From: Anaerolineales bacterium
Lineage (GTDB): Bacteria; Chloroflexota; Anaerolineae; 4572-78; J111
Direction of reading: 5' to 3'
Assembly: GCA_015075185.1 (NCBI GenBank)
Contig: JABTUW010000004.1
Coordinates: 1,332,761-1,396,760, forward strand
DNA length: 64,000 bases
Shown: one piece after another, positions 56,793-64,000 of the stretch
Layout: each line of letters starts with the position of its first letter
Numbering within the stretch: position 1 is the stretch's first letter
Notes under the pieces: generated by a model
Database searches by the model: none
Told to the model about the DNA's origin: nothing
The model's input: only the letters and a program-made list of their open reading frames with translations
Made by a program: the position numbers and the translations under genes

Positions 56793-58340
56793 ATGTCTGA
56801 AAGTAACCACTACGATGTCATTATCATTGGCAGTGGGGCTGGCGGGGGCACGATGGCTCGCGCTCTGGCTCCGACAGGCAAGCAGATTTTGATCCTGGAA
56901 CGGGGCGGCTTTTTGCCTCGTGAACGGGAAAATTGGGATACCCGTTCGGTGGCCGTGGACAAGCGTTACGCCTCCGGGGAAACCTGGCACTTTGACGACA
57001 AGCCCTTTCGCCCGTCCCACCCGCACTATTTCGTCGGCGGCAGCACCAAATTGTACGGGGCGGCATTGATCCGCCTGCGTGAACGGGATTTTGAAGAAAT
57101 AGAGCACGCCGGTGGCATTTCCCCAACCTGGCCGATCCGCTATGACGACCTGGAACCCTACTACACCCTGGCGGAACAGTGGTATTACGTTCACGGTCAA
57201 GCGGGCATTGACCCCACTGAACCCCACCGCAGCAGCCCCTTCCCCTATCCGCCCCTGGCGCACGAGCCGCGCATTCAGCGGTTAAACGACGACCTGAAGC
57301 GATTGGGTTACCACCCCTTCCCCCTGCCGATGGGGGTTAAGCTTGGCTACGAAGATGGGGGCCAGGGTCCTCTCACGGTTCTGAGCAATTTCGATGGCTA
57401 TCCCGACCCCACCGAATCGAAGGCCGACGCTCACGTGATCGGCATCAAACAGGCCCTGAAATACGACAATGTCACCCTGAAAACCCATAGTTACGTTGAG
57501 CGCCTGGAAACGGATGGCAGCGGGCGTAAGGTCAGCCGGGTCGTAATCAAACACGAGGATGGGACGAGGGTGGTTCATACCGCCGACTGGGTTATCGCGG
57601 CTGCGGGCGCGATCAACTCCGCCGCCCTGTTCTTGCGTTCCAAAAACGAATATCACCCCGATGGCCTGGCCAACCACTCCGGGCTGGTCGGCTGTAACTA
57701 CATGAGCAACAACAACGCCACCTTCATCGCCATCAGCAAAGAACCCAACGACGCTATCTTTGAGAAAACGCTGGCTCTGGCCGATTTCTACTGGGGATCG
57801 GAGGAGTGGCCTTACCCGATGGGTTTCATTCAAATGCTGGGGAAAGTGGATGAGGTCGCCATGGCCTTCGAGTCACCGGAACCGCTGAACGGCATGACTT
57901 ATGCTCAGATGGCGGCCCATTCGCTCGATTTCTGGCTGCAATCCGAAGATTTGCCCGATCCGAATAATCGCGTCCGGCTGAATGCCAACAATGAGATTGT
58001 GTTCCACTATCAACGGAACAATGTCGAGGCGCATGAGCGATTGACGGACAAACTGAAATCGCTCCTGGGTTACATCGGCTGTCACAAGCAACTCATTCCG
58101 GTGGACTTTTATCTGGGCACACAGTTCCCTTACAACACGGCTCACCAGATGGGTACCATGAAGATGGGGATTGACCCGAAAAGTTCTGTCCTCGATCCCT
58201 ACTGCCGCCCCCACGATTTGGAAAACGTGTTTGTGACGGATGGAAGTTTTATGGTCTCGTCGGGGGCGGTCAATCCTACCCTGACCATCATCGCTCAAAC
58301 CTTGCGTGTGGCCGATTTTATCAAGAAGAAGGTCTTCTGA
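56793..58340 (+). CDS. GMC family oxidoreductase
   Basis: 515 residues, ATG after AAGGAGGTAA. FAD motif VIIIGSGAGGGTMARALA at the N-terminus, YFVGGSTKLYGAALIRLRERDF (the GMC signature region), and the C-terminal active-site part HQMGTMKMGIDPKSSVLD and DGSFMVSSGAVNPTLTI with a catalytic His/Asn pair. Such enzymes oxidise sugars or alcohols, passing electrons to oxygen, quinones or cytochromes. No Tat signal is seen, unlike many sugar dehydrogenases of the group. The small gene behind it overlaps by one base. Confidence 0.93.
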   Translation: MSESNHYDVIIIGSGAGGGTMARALAPTGKQILILERGGFLPRERENWDTRSVAVDKRYASGETWHFDDKPFRPSHPHYFVGGSTKLYGAALIRLRERDFEEIEHAGGISPTWPIRYDDLEPYYTLAEQWYYVHGQAGIDPTEPHRSSPFPYPPLAHEPRIQRLNDDLKRLGYHPFPLPMGVKLGYEDGGQGPLTVLSNFDGYPDPTESKADAHVIGIKQALKYDNVTLKTHSYVERLETDGSGRKVSRVVIKHEDGTRVVHTADWVIAAAGAINSAALFLRSKNEYHPDGLANHSGLVGCNYMSNNNATFIAISKEPNDAIFEKTLALADFYWGSEEWPYPMGFIQMLGKVDEVAMAFESPEPLNGMTYAQMAAHSLDFWLQSEDLPDPNNRVRLNANNEIVFHYQRNNVEAHERLTDKLKSLLGYIGCHKQLIPVDFYLGTQFPYNTAHQMGTMKMGIDPKSSVLDPYCRPHDLENVFVTDGSFMVSSGAVNPTLTIIAQTLRVADFIKKKVF

Positions 58341-58636
58341 TGAGTGCCAATAACATTACCCAAATAGCAATGCTGCTTTCGCAAGCCGGTTCGGCCCACC
58401 ATCACTTTGAGCAGACCGCTCTCAAAGGCGTTTACGACCAGGAATGGCCCGCCTGGTACGCCGACTATGCCATCCAGCATAGTCTGGGAGAACTGCTGCC
58501 AACACCCGTGACCGTCGAGCAACTGGGCCGCTTCCTGGCCGAAAATTACGAGGTTTACCAACAGGAAAATTCTAAACTGGGCTGGGCCGACTACACGGCC
58601 CAACAAATCGCCGCCCATTGGAGGAATGGCTCATGA
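58340..58636 (+). CDS. Small helical protein linked to GMC oxidoreductase
   Basis: 98 residues. The ATG overlaps the stop of the GMC gene (TGATG). The sequence is helical with SAHHHFEQTALKGVYDQEWP and WYADYAIQHSLGELL; the HHH cluster could bind metal. I know no family name. Position suggests a small subunit or helper of the GMC oxidoreductase, as with other small subunits of sugar dehydrogenases, but there is no signal peptide. Confidence 0.7.
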   Translation: MSANNITQIAMLLSQAGSAHHHFEQTALKGVYDQEWPAWYADYAIQHSLGELLPTPVTVEQLGRFLAENYEVYQQENSKLGWADYTAQQIAAHWRNGS

Positions 58637-61356
58637 ATACCGCCGAACACCAACGCCTGGCTGCTCACCGTGAGCAAAAGGCCAACTGGAAAAACTGGGG
58701 ACCCTATCTGAGTGAGCGCGCCTGGGGCACGGTGCGCGAAGATTACAGCGATTATGGCGCGGCCTGGGACTACTTCTCCCACGACCGTGCCCGCAGCCGG
58801 GCCTATCGCTGGAATGAAGATGGCCTGGCCGGCATCTCCGACCGCCACCAATACCTGTGCTTCGCCCTGGCCCTCTGGAATGGGCGGGACTCCATTCTGA
58901 AGGAGCGGCTCTTTGGGCTGACCGGCTCGGAGGGCAACCACGGCGAGGATGTCAAGGAATATTACTTCTATCTCGACAGCACCCCGACCCACACTTATAT
59001 GAAGATGCTCTACAAATATCCCCAGGCGGCCTTCCCTTACGGCGATCTGGCGGCCGAGAACCGGCGGCGCGGCTTCCACGATTTCGAGTACGAACTGCTC
59101 GACACCGGCGTTTTCAACGATAACCGTTACTTCGACATCTTTGTGGAATATGCCAAGGCCGGCGAAGAAGATATTCTGATCAAAATCACCGCTGTTAATC
59201 GCGGGCCGGAGGCAGCCGAGTGCTACCTGTTACCGACGTTGTGGTTCCGCAACACCTGGAGCTGGGGCTATCCCGCCGGCCCGATGGGCGATGTGCCGGG
59301 CAAACCCTGTTTGCAGCAGATGCCTGAACCCAAAGGAGTGGCGGCAGTTGAGGCTAACCACCCGGCTGCCGGGAGGTATTATCTCTACGCCGAGGACAGC
59401 CCCGACCTGCTCTTCACCGAAAATGAGACCAACGCCGAGCGACTCTTTGGCCTGCCGAATTCCAGCCCTTATGTCAAAGATGCCTTTCATCGCTGCCTGG
59501 TCAATGGCGAGATTGAAGCAGTCAACGCCGAGCAGTACGGCACCAAAGTCGCAGCCTTGTACGGCGGCTCCATTCCCGCCGGGACGTCGCGCACTGTCCG
59601 CCTGCGGCTAACAGGGGTTGGGGGTCAGGGGTTAGGGGCCAGGGATCAATCTTCTCTTTCCGACCCCCAACCCCCGACCCCTGACCCCTTCAATGATTTC
59701 GATGACATTTTTGCCCAGCGCCAGGCCGAGGCTGATGAGTTTTATGCGGCAGTGCAGAATCCCCGGCTCAGCGAGGACGAACAGCGGGTGCAGCGCCAGG
59801 CTTTGGCCGGGATGCTCTGGTCAAAGCAGCTCTTTTACTACGACATCGAGCAGTGGCTCAGGGGCGACCCAGGCGGACCTCCGCCCGCGGCTTCCCGCCG
59901 GTATGGACGTAATCACCAATGGGATCATCTCAACAATTTTGACATCATCTCGATGCCCGACAAGTGGGAATATCCCTGGTACGCCACCTGGGATTTGGCC
60001 TTTCACTGTATTCCTTTAGCCCTGGTAGACGCCGATTTTGCCAAGCGGCAGTTGGAGTTGATGACCCGCGAGTGGTACATGCACCCCAACGGCCAGCTCC
60101 CGGCCTACGAGTGGGCCTTCGGCGATGTCAACCCGCCGGTCCATGCCTGGGCGGTGTGGCGGGTCTACAAGATTGACGAAAAACAGACCGGCCAGGCCGA
60201 CCGGGCTTTTCTGGAAGGGATGTTCCACAAACTGCTGCTGAACTTTACCTGGTGGGTCAACCGCAAGGACGCCGAGGGCAACAATATTTTCCAGGGTGGT
60301 TTTCTGGGGTTGGACAATATCAGCGTCTTTGACCGCAGTGCCGCCCTGCCGACCGGCGGCCACATTGACCAGTCTGACGGCACCTCCTGGATGGGCGCTT
60401 TTTGTCTGACCATGCTGACCATCGCCCTGGAACTGGCCAAAGAGGAGCCGATCTACCAGGATTCGGCCACCAAGTTCTTTGAGCATTTTCTGCGCATTGC
60501 CCATTCGATCAGCCATATGGGCGGAGAAGGGCACAGTCTGTGGGATGAGGCGGATGGCTTTTTCTACGACGCCCTACACCTGCCCGATGACCGGGTGGTG
60601 GCGCTCAAGGTCCGCTCCCTGGTGGGGCTGCTGCCGCTGTTTGCTGTGGATACTATCGAGCCAGAGCTTTTGGAAACGATGCCGGATTTCAAGCGGCGCT
60701 TGCACTGGTTTGTCCAGAACCGCTTTCATCTGAGCGGCAATATCGCCAGTGTAGACGTGCCCGGCGTCGGCGAGCGGCGCTTGGTAGCTTTCCTCACCCG
60801 CGAGCGGTTGGTGCGGGTCTTGCAAAAGATGCTGGACGAAAATGAGTTTCTGTCCGGCTACGGCATTCGCTCGGTCTCAAAATATCACCGCGATCACCCC
60901 TACAGCTTCGACGTGGACGGGCAGGCCCACACCGTCAGCTACCAGCCGGCGGAGTCGGAAAGCGGCCTGTTTGGCGGTAACTCTAACTGGCGCGGCCCCA
61001 TCTGGTTCCCGATCAACTATCTGATCATCGAGTCGCTGCAAAAGTTCCATCACTACTATGGCGACGACCTGAAAGTCGAGTGTCCCACCGGTTCCGGCCA
61101 GATGATGACCCTGGGTGAAGTCGCCATCGAGTTATCCCAACGCCTGATGCGCCTCTTCCTACGAAATGCGGAAGGGCGACGCCCAATCTACGGCGGGCTG
61201 CATCTTTTCCAGACCGACCCGCACTGGCGCGATTTGATCCTGTTCAACGAATATTTCCACGGCGACAACGGCGCGGGGTTGGGCGCCAGTCATCAGACGG
61301 GCTGGACCGGCGTCATCGCCAAGCTCATCCAACAGAGCGGGGGGCAAGATGATTGA
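58633..61356 (+). CDS. MGH1-like glycoside hydrolase (GH63-related glucosidase)
   Basis: 907 residues. ATG 58633 overlaps the previous stop (ATGA) and follows GGAGGAAT. The N-terminus (WKNWGPYLSERAWGTVREDY) and MPDKWEYPWYATWDLAFHCI, GQLPAYEWAFGDVNPPVHAW and EGHSLWDEADGFFYDAL fit the (alpha/alpha)6-barrel MGH1/GH63-like family that hydrolyses alpha-glucosides such as mannosylglycerate, glucosylglycerate or trehalose-like compounds. Catalytic acids are likely the Asp in ATWDLAF and a Glu later on. A repeat-derived insertion of about 25 residues lies near 327-352, at a domain border. Confidence 0.88.
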   Translation: MNTAEHQRLAAHREQKANWKNWGPYLSERAWGTVREDYSDYGAAWDYFSHDRARSRAYRWNEDGLAGISDRHQYLCFALALWNGRDSILKERLFGLTGSEGNHGEDVKEYYFYLDSTPTHTYMKMLYKYPQAAFPYGDLAAENRRRGFHDFEYELLDTGVFNDNRYFDIFVEYAKAGEEDILIKITAVNRGPEAAECYLLPTLWFRNTWSWGYPAGPMGDVPGKPCLQQMPEPKGVAAVEANHPAAGRYYLYAEDSPDLLFTENETNAERLFGLPNSSPYVKDAFHRCLVNGEIEAVNAEQYGTKVAALYGGSIPAGTSRTVRLRLTGVGGQGLGARDQSSLSDPQPPTPDPFNDFDDIFAQRQAEADEFYAAVQNPRLSEDEQRVQRQALAGMLWSKQLFYYDIEQWLRGDPGGPPPAASRRYGRNHQWDHLNNFDIISMPDKWEYPWYATWDLAFHCIPLALVDADFAKRQLELMTREWYMHPNGQLPAYEWAFGDVNPPVHAWAVWRVYKIDEKQTGQADRAFLEGMFHKLLLNFTWWVNRKDAEGNNIFQGGFLGLDNISVFDRSAALPTGGHIDQSDGTSWMGAFCLTMLTIALELAKEEPIYQDSATKFFEHFLRIAHSISHMGGEGHSLWDEADGFFYDALHLPDDRVVALKVRSLVGLLPLFAVDTIEPELLETMPDFKRRLHWFVQNRFHLSGNIASVDVPGVGERRLVAFLTRERLVRVLQKMLDENEFLSGYGIRSVSKYHRDHPYSFDVDGQAHTVSYQPAESESGLFGGNSNWRGPIWFPINYLIIESLQKFHHYYGDDLKVECPTGSGQMMTLGEVAIELSQRLMRLFLRNAEGRRPIYGGLHLFQTDPHWRDLILFNEYFHGDNGAGLGASHQTGWTGVIAKLIQQSGGQDD
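59614..59688 (+). repeat. Heptamer inverted repeat inside the MGH1-like gene
   Basis: The left arm is built of GGGGTCA/GGGGTTA-like 7-base units, the right arm (59662-59688) of GACCCCC/GACCCCT-like units, their complements. It is translated in frame as a Gly/Pro-rich loop between the N-terminal beta domain and the catalytic barrel. Confidence 0.85.
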
Positions 61357-63439
61357 AAAAGCGGTAGTTTCCCCTTTGATTTTGGCCGAAAAAATGGAGA
61401 ACCCGCTGGCTAACTCTTGTAGCCATCCCACCTTTGATTTTGGCCGGGAAGTATGCAGCCACCTGGCCGTGGCCGAGGAGCGCGAGTGGCTGGTGACCAA
61501 TGGTATCGGCGGCTACGCCTCCGGCACTATTGCCGGGGTACTGACCCGTCGCTACCATGGACTTCTGGTCGCTGCGCTCAAGCCGCCCTTAGGCCGCACC
61601 CTGCTGCTGACCAAACTGGATGAAACCGTCGCCTGCAACGGCGACAGCTACCCCCTGTATGCTAATCGGTGGGACAGTGGGGCTGTGGATCCGACCGGCT
61701 TCTACTCCCTGGAGCGGTTTCACCTGGAAGGGACCATCCCGGTTTGGACTTTTGGCCTGGCCGAAGGCTTGCTGGAAAAGCGGGTCTGGATGCAGCTCGG
61801 CGCAAACACCACCTACATCTGTTATAGCCATCGCCGGGGTGACCGCCCATTGGTGCTGACCCTCAAGGTGATGGTCAACTACCGCGATTATCACGGCAGC
61901 ACCCACGCCGGAGGTTGGCAGATGCAGATCACGCCGGTTGAGCATGGTCTCCAGGTGAATGCTTTCGATGGGGCGACGTCCCTTTACTTGTTGAGCGACC
62001 AAGCCGAGGCTCGGCCGGAACATACCTGGTACCGTAACTTCTATTTGAGTGTGGAAGCTTATCGCGGACTGGACACTACCGAAGACCATTTGTACGCTGG
62101 CTTCTTCCGGGCCATCCTGCGCCCCGGCGAATCGCTTACCCTGGTGGCCAGTACTGACCCAGCCCCCAATCTCGATGGTCTCTCGGCTTATGCCGAACGA
62201 CAAGCTTATGAGCAGCGGTTGGTAACCACTAGCGGAGCCGGTTTCAAATCTGCCTTACTTACTCCTACCCCTGAGCCAGATCTTTCCAACCTGACCCAAC
62301 ATTTGATCCTGGCCGCCGATCAATTTATCGTTCGCCGTCCCTCAGCCAACGACCCGGATGGTCACTCGATTATTGCCGGCTATCCTTGGTTCGGTGATTG
62401 GGGTCGGGATACGATGATCAGCCTGTCCGGCCTGACCCTCTCGACTGGGCGGCCAGAGGCGGCCCGCAGTATCTTGCGCACTTTCGCCCAGTTTGTGGAC
62501 CAGGGTATGCTGCCCAATCGCTTCCCCGATGCGGGTGAAACACCGGAATACAATACCGTTGATGCCACGCTGTGGTATTTTGAAGCTATCAGGGCCTACT
62601 ATGCTGCGACGGCGGATGATGAACTGCTGGCCGAACTCTGGCCCATTCTGCAAGACATCATCGCCTGGCACCAGTGCGGCACCCGCTACAACATCCATGT
62701 AGACCCAACGGATGGGTTGCTCTATGCCGGTGAACCGGGCGTGCAACTGACCTGGATGGATGCCAAAGTGGGCGATTGGGTGATTACGCCGCGCATCGGC
62801 AAGCCGGTGGAGGTTAATGCGCTCTGGTACAATGCTCTGCGGATCATGGCCGATATCGCCCGCCGTCTCGGGCAGCCAGCCGATGCCTATGATGCCAGCG
62901 CCGGTCAGGTACAAACTGGCTTCGCTCGCTTTTGGAACGAAACGGCGGGCTATTGCTATGATGTCCTGGATGGCCCCAATGGTCACGAAACTACCCTGCG
63001 GCCCAACCAAATCCTGGCTGTCTCTTTGCCTTACAGCCCGCTCGAAGCCAGGCAACAGCGCGCGTTGGTGGATGTCTGTGCCCGTTACTTACTGACCTCG
63101 CACGGTCTGCGCAGCCTGGCGGCCAGCGACCCGGCCTATGCCGGCCATTACGGCGGCAGTCCGCGCCAACGTGACAGCGTGTATCATCAGGGCACAGTCT
63201 GGGCCTGGTTGATGGGGCCTTTTGTCAGCGCCCATCTGCGGGTCTACCGTGACCCAACCCTGGCCCGTTCTTACTTACTGCCCCTGCTGCGGAGTTTAGC
63301 CAGCAACACCGTCGGCAGCATCAGCGAAATCTTTGACGGTGATGCTCCTTTCCTGGGTCGTGGTTGTACGGCTCAAGCCTGGAGCGTGGCCGAAGTGCTG
63401 CGCGCCTGGCTAGAGGTGAATTCAGTAGATAGAGGATAG
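61349..63439 (+). CDS. Amylo-alpha-1,6-glucosidase (glycogen debranching enzyme family)
   Basis: 696 residues; the ATG overlaps the previous gene by 8 bases. N-terminal domain: GIGGYASGTIAGVLTRRYHG and LLLTKLDETV, hallmarks of the GDE N-terminal domain. C-terminal barrel: YPWFGDWGRDTMISLSGLTL near 345, NTVDATLWYFEAI, GRGCTAQAWSVAEVLRAW. It should cut alpha-1,6 branches of glycogen or related glucans in the cytoplasm. With the MGH1 glucosidase it would release glucose for the SDR/GMC enzymes upstream. Its last codons overlap a small tandem repeat. Confidence 0.93.
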   Translation: MIEKAVVSPLILAEKMENPLANSCSHPTFDFGREVCSHLAVAEEREWLVTNGIGGYASGTIAGVLTRRYHGLLVAALKPPLGRTLLLTKLDETVACNGDSYPLYANRWDSGAVDPTGFYSLERFHLEGTIPVWTFGLAEGLLEKRVWMQLGANTTYICYSHRRGDRPLVLTLKVMVNYRDYHGSTHAGGWQMQITPVEHGLQVNAFDGATSLYLLSDQAEARPEHTWYRNFYLSVEAYRGLDTTEDHLYAGFFRAILRPGESLTLVASTDPAPNLDGLSAYAERQAYEQRLVTTSGAGFKSALLTPTPEPDLSNLTQHLILAADQFIVRRPSANDPDGHSIIAGYPWFGDWGRDTMISLSGLTLSTGRPEAARSILRTFAQFVDQGMLPNRFPDAGETPEYNTVDATLWYFEAIRAYYAATADDELLAELWPILQDIIAWHQCGTRYNIHVDPTDGLLYAGEPGVQLTWMDAKVGDWVITPRIGKPVEVNALWYNALRIMADIARRLGQPADAYDASAGQVQTGFARFWNETAGYCYDVLDGPNGHETTLRPNQILAVSLPYSPLEARQQRALVDVCARYLLTSHGLRSLAASDPAYAGHYGGSPRQRDSVYHQGTVWAWLMGPFVSAHLRVYRDPTLARSYLLPLLRSLASNTVGSISEIFDGDAPFLGRGCTAQAWSVAEVLRAWLEVNSVDRG

Positions 63440-63451
63440 TGGATAGAAGAT
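63428..63451 (+). repeat. Heptamer repeat across the end of the debranching enzyme gene
   Basis: Units GATAGAG, GATAGTG and GATAGAA follow each other with a period of 7 and run across the stop codon at 63437-63439. Only one arm is seen. The repeat supplies the final codons of the gene. Confidence 0.7.
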
Positions 63452-63454
63452 ACT

Positions 63455-63800
63455 TGAGCTTTTTAACTATCGACCCGTCGTCTTCTTTCGGAGGTTCTTC
63501 TGCCCCCGCGACAACCAGCAGATGCGGCAACTGGTCCAATTTCAATCCGAACTGAAGGTCAATTACGGCCAACTCGTCAGCATAGGCTCCAGACCCCTAT
63601 GGTTCAGGCTGATTTTCGAGCTGGGCTGGGGGCACAGTGGCCTTTTTTATCTGATGAAAGGCGGGAGGTTATTAAGCAGATCAATATTCTCGACGAAACG
63701 GAGGGTGAGTACGCCTGTGTAGCCCAACCCTATACCTTTGTGCTGCGGCCCGACCTGACCATCTCCAAGCTGAAAGAATCCGGTAACCGAAGCGGTGACC
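63455..63800 (+). pseudogene. Peroxiredoxin/redoxin-domain protein, frameshifted and without start
   Basis: In one frame the sequence reads VVFFRRFFCPRDNQQMRQLV (the peroxidatic-Cys region of an AhpC/TSA-like protein) up to about 63590. It then shifts frame to AGLGAQWPFLSDERREVIKQ and VAQPYTFVLRPDLTI, the following part of the same fold. The N-terminal start and the normal C-terminus are missing. It is a remnant. Beyond 63800 to the end of the window I see no supported gene. Confidence 0.8.
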
Positions 63801-64000
63801 TGGCGTCCGGTGGCGGGGATGTTATCGTCATGGGGGCTATAATCAACGAATTTGAGCTTAACTTGGGCAAATTCCTCCTATTGCAAGTTCACTCAGGGAG
63901 ATGAACTCGCCAGATCACTAAGTTCCGTCAAAATGGCAGCAACATCCCGCGACCGGCTAGGTCATGCTGGCTTCCGACGACCCTTCACTCGTTACTGGCT

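Noticed and set aside
63800..64000. A gene at the right edge
   Set aside because: The open stretch to 63904 loses similarity to peroxiredoxin, and no other frame has a start, motif or ribosome site before the window ends.

Overview
The window reads as a chromosomal contig from a GC-rich Chloroflexota bacterium (Anaerolineae- or Caldilineae-like). This is an inference from gene content: DUF2142-type and long Chloroflexi-style membrane proteins next to glycosyltransferases, an ILEI domain on a membrane protein, a STAND NTPase with an effector-associated domain, two NDH-2-like proteins, F420/LLM enzymes, many PAS/GAF kinases, and heptamer-based tandem repeats. No rRNA, tRNA or CRISPR array was seen.

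Layout. 1-9.8 kb is the end of a surface-polysaccharide locus: asparagine synthase tail, GT4, two GT2, a sugar-phosphate transferase, and three membrane proteins, the last ending in an ILEI domain. 10.1-14.1 kb holds a STAND NTPase and a convergent protein with an HEVGH motif. 14.2-20 kb is a minus-strand run: amidohydrolase, Gfo/Idh/MocA oxidoreductase, cupin-like protein, LLM flavin oxidoreductase, ABC exporter. 20.4-23.8 kb is a signalling cluster with a decayed kinase, a CheY-like regulator, a receiver-cyclase and a frameshifted kinase. 24-33.6 kb is metabolic: an ECF41-type sigma factor with an NDH-2-like flavoprotein and a matching candidate promoter, a broken GNAT gene, two alpha/beta hydrolases, an anti-sigma-like ATPase, a repeat-built membrane protein and a second NDH-2 carrying the same membrane module. 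33.6-38.2 kb is a NarL-type kinase/regulator pair flanked by an inverted duplication of the regulator's 3' end, then a degenerate receiver and a collapsed kinase.

38.3-53.0 kb is the most unusual part. After GNAT, VOC and spondin-like genes comes a run with two radical SAM proteins, an acyl-CoA dehydrogenase-like protein, a DinB-like protein, a stand-alone Lrp/AsnC ligand-binding domain and an ArsM-like methyltransferase. The last two each contain one in-frame TGA followed, at the spacing expected for bacterial SECIS elements, by a strong small-loop hairpin. In the methyltransferase the TGA replaces the cysteine expected at an arsenic-binding position. Downstream are Nudix, DoxX-like, SGNH, two GT87-like genes, a DUF2064 glycosyltransferase of the arsenosugar-associated type and a GT2. 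I propose two selenoproteins and a candidate metalloid or glycolipid biosynthesis locus.

53.0-63.4 kb holds an OmpR-type regulator, a Rieske protein, then SDR / muconolactone-isomerase-like / cyclase / GMC oxidoreductase / small protein / MGH1-like glycosidase / amylo-alpha-1,6-glucosidase, probably one operon for glucan and sugar oxidation. A frameshifted peroxiredoxin closes the window. Two patterns cross the region: heptamer or octamer tandem repeats in inverted arms, several inside genes, and 11-bp direct repeats (GTAA-N7-GTAA type) upstream of five transcription units in the 39-54 kb part, which may be sites for the OmpR-type regulator.
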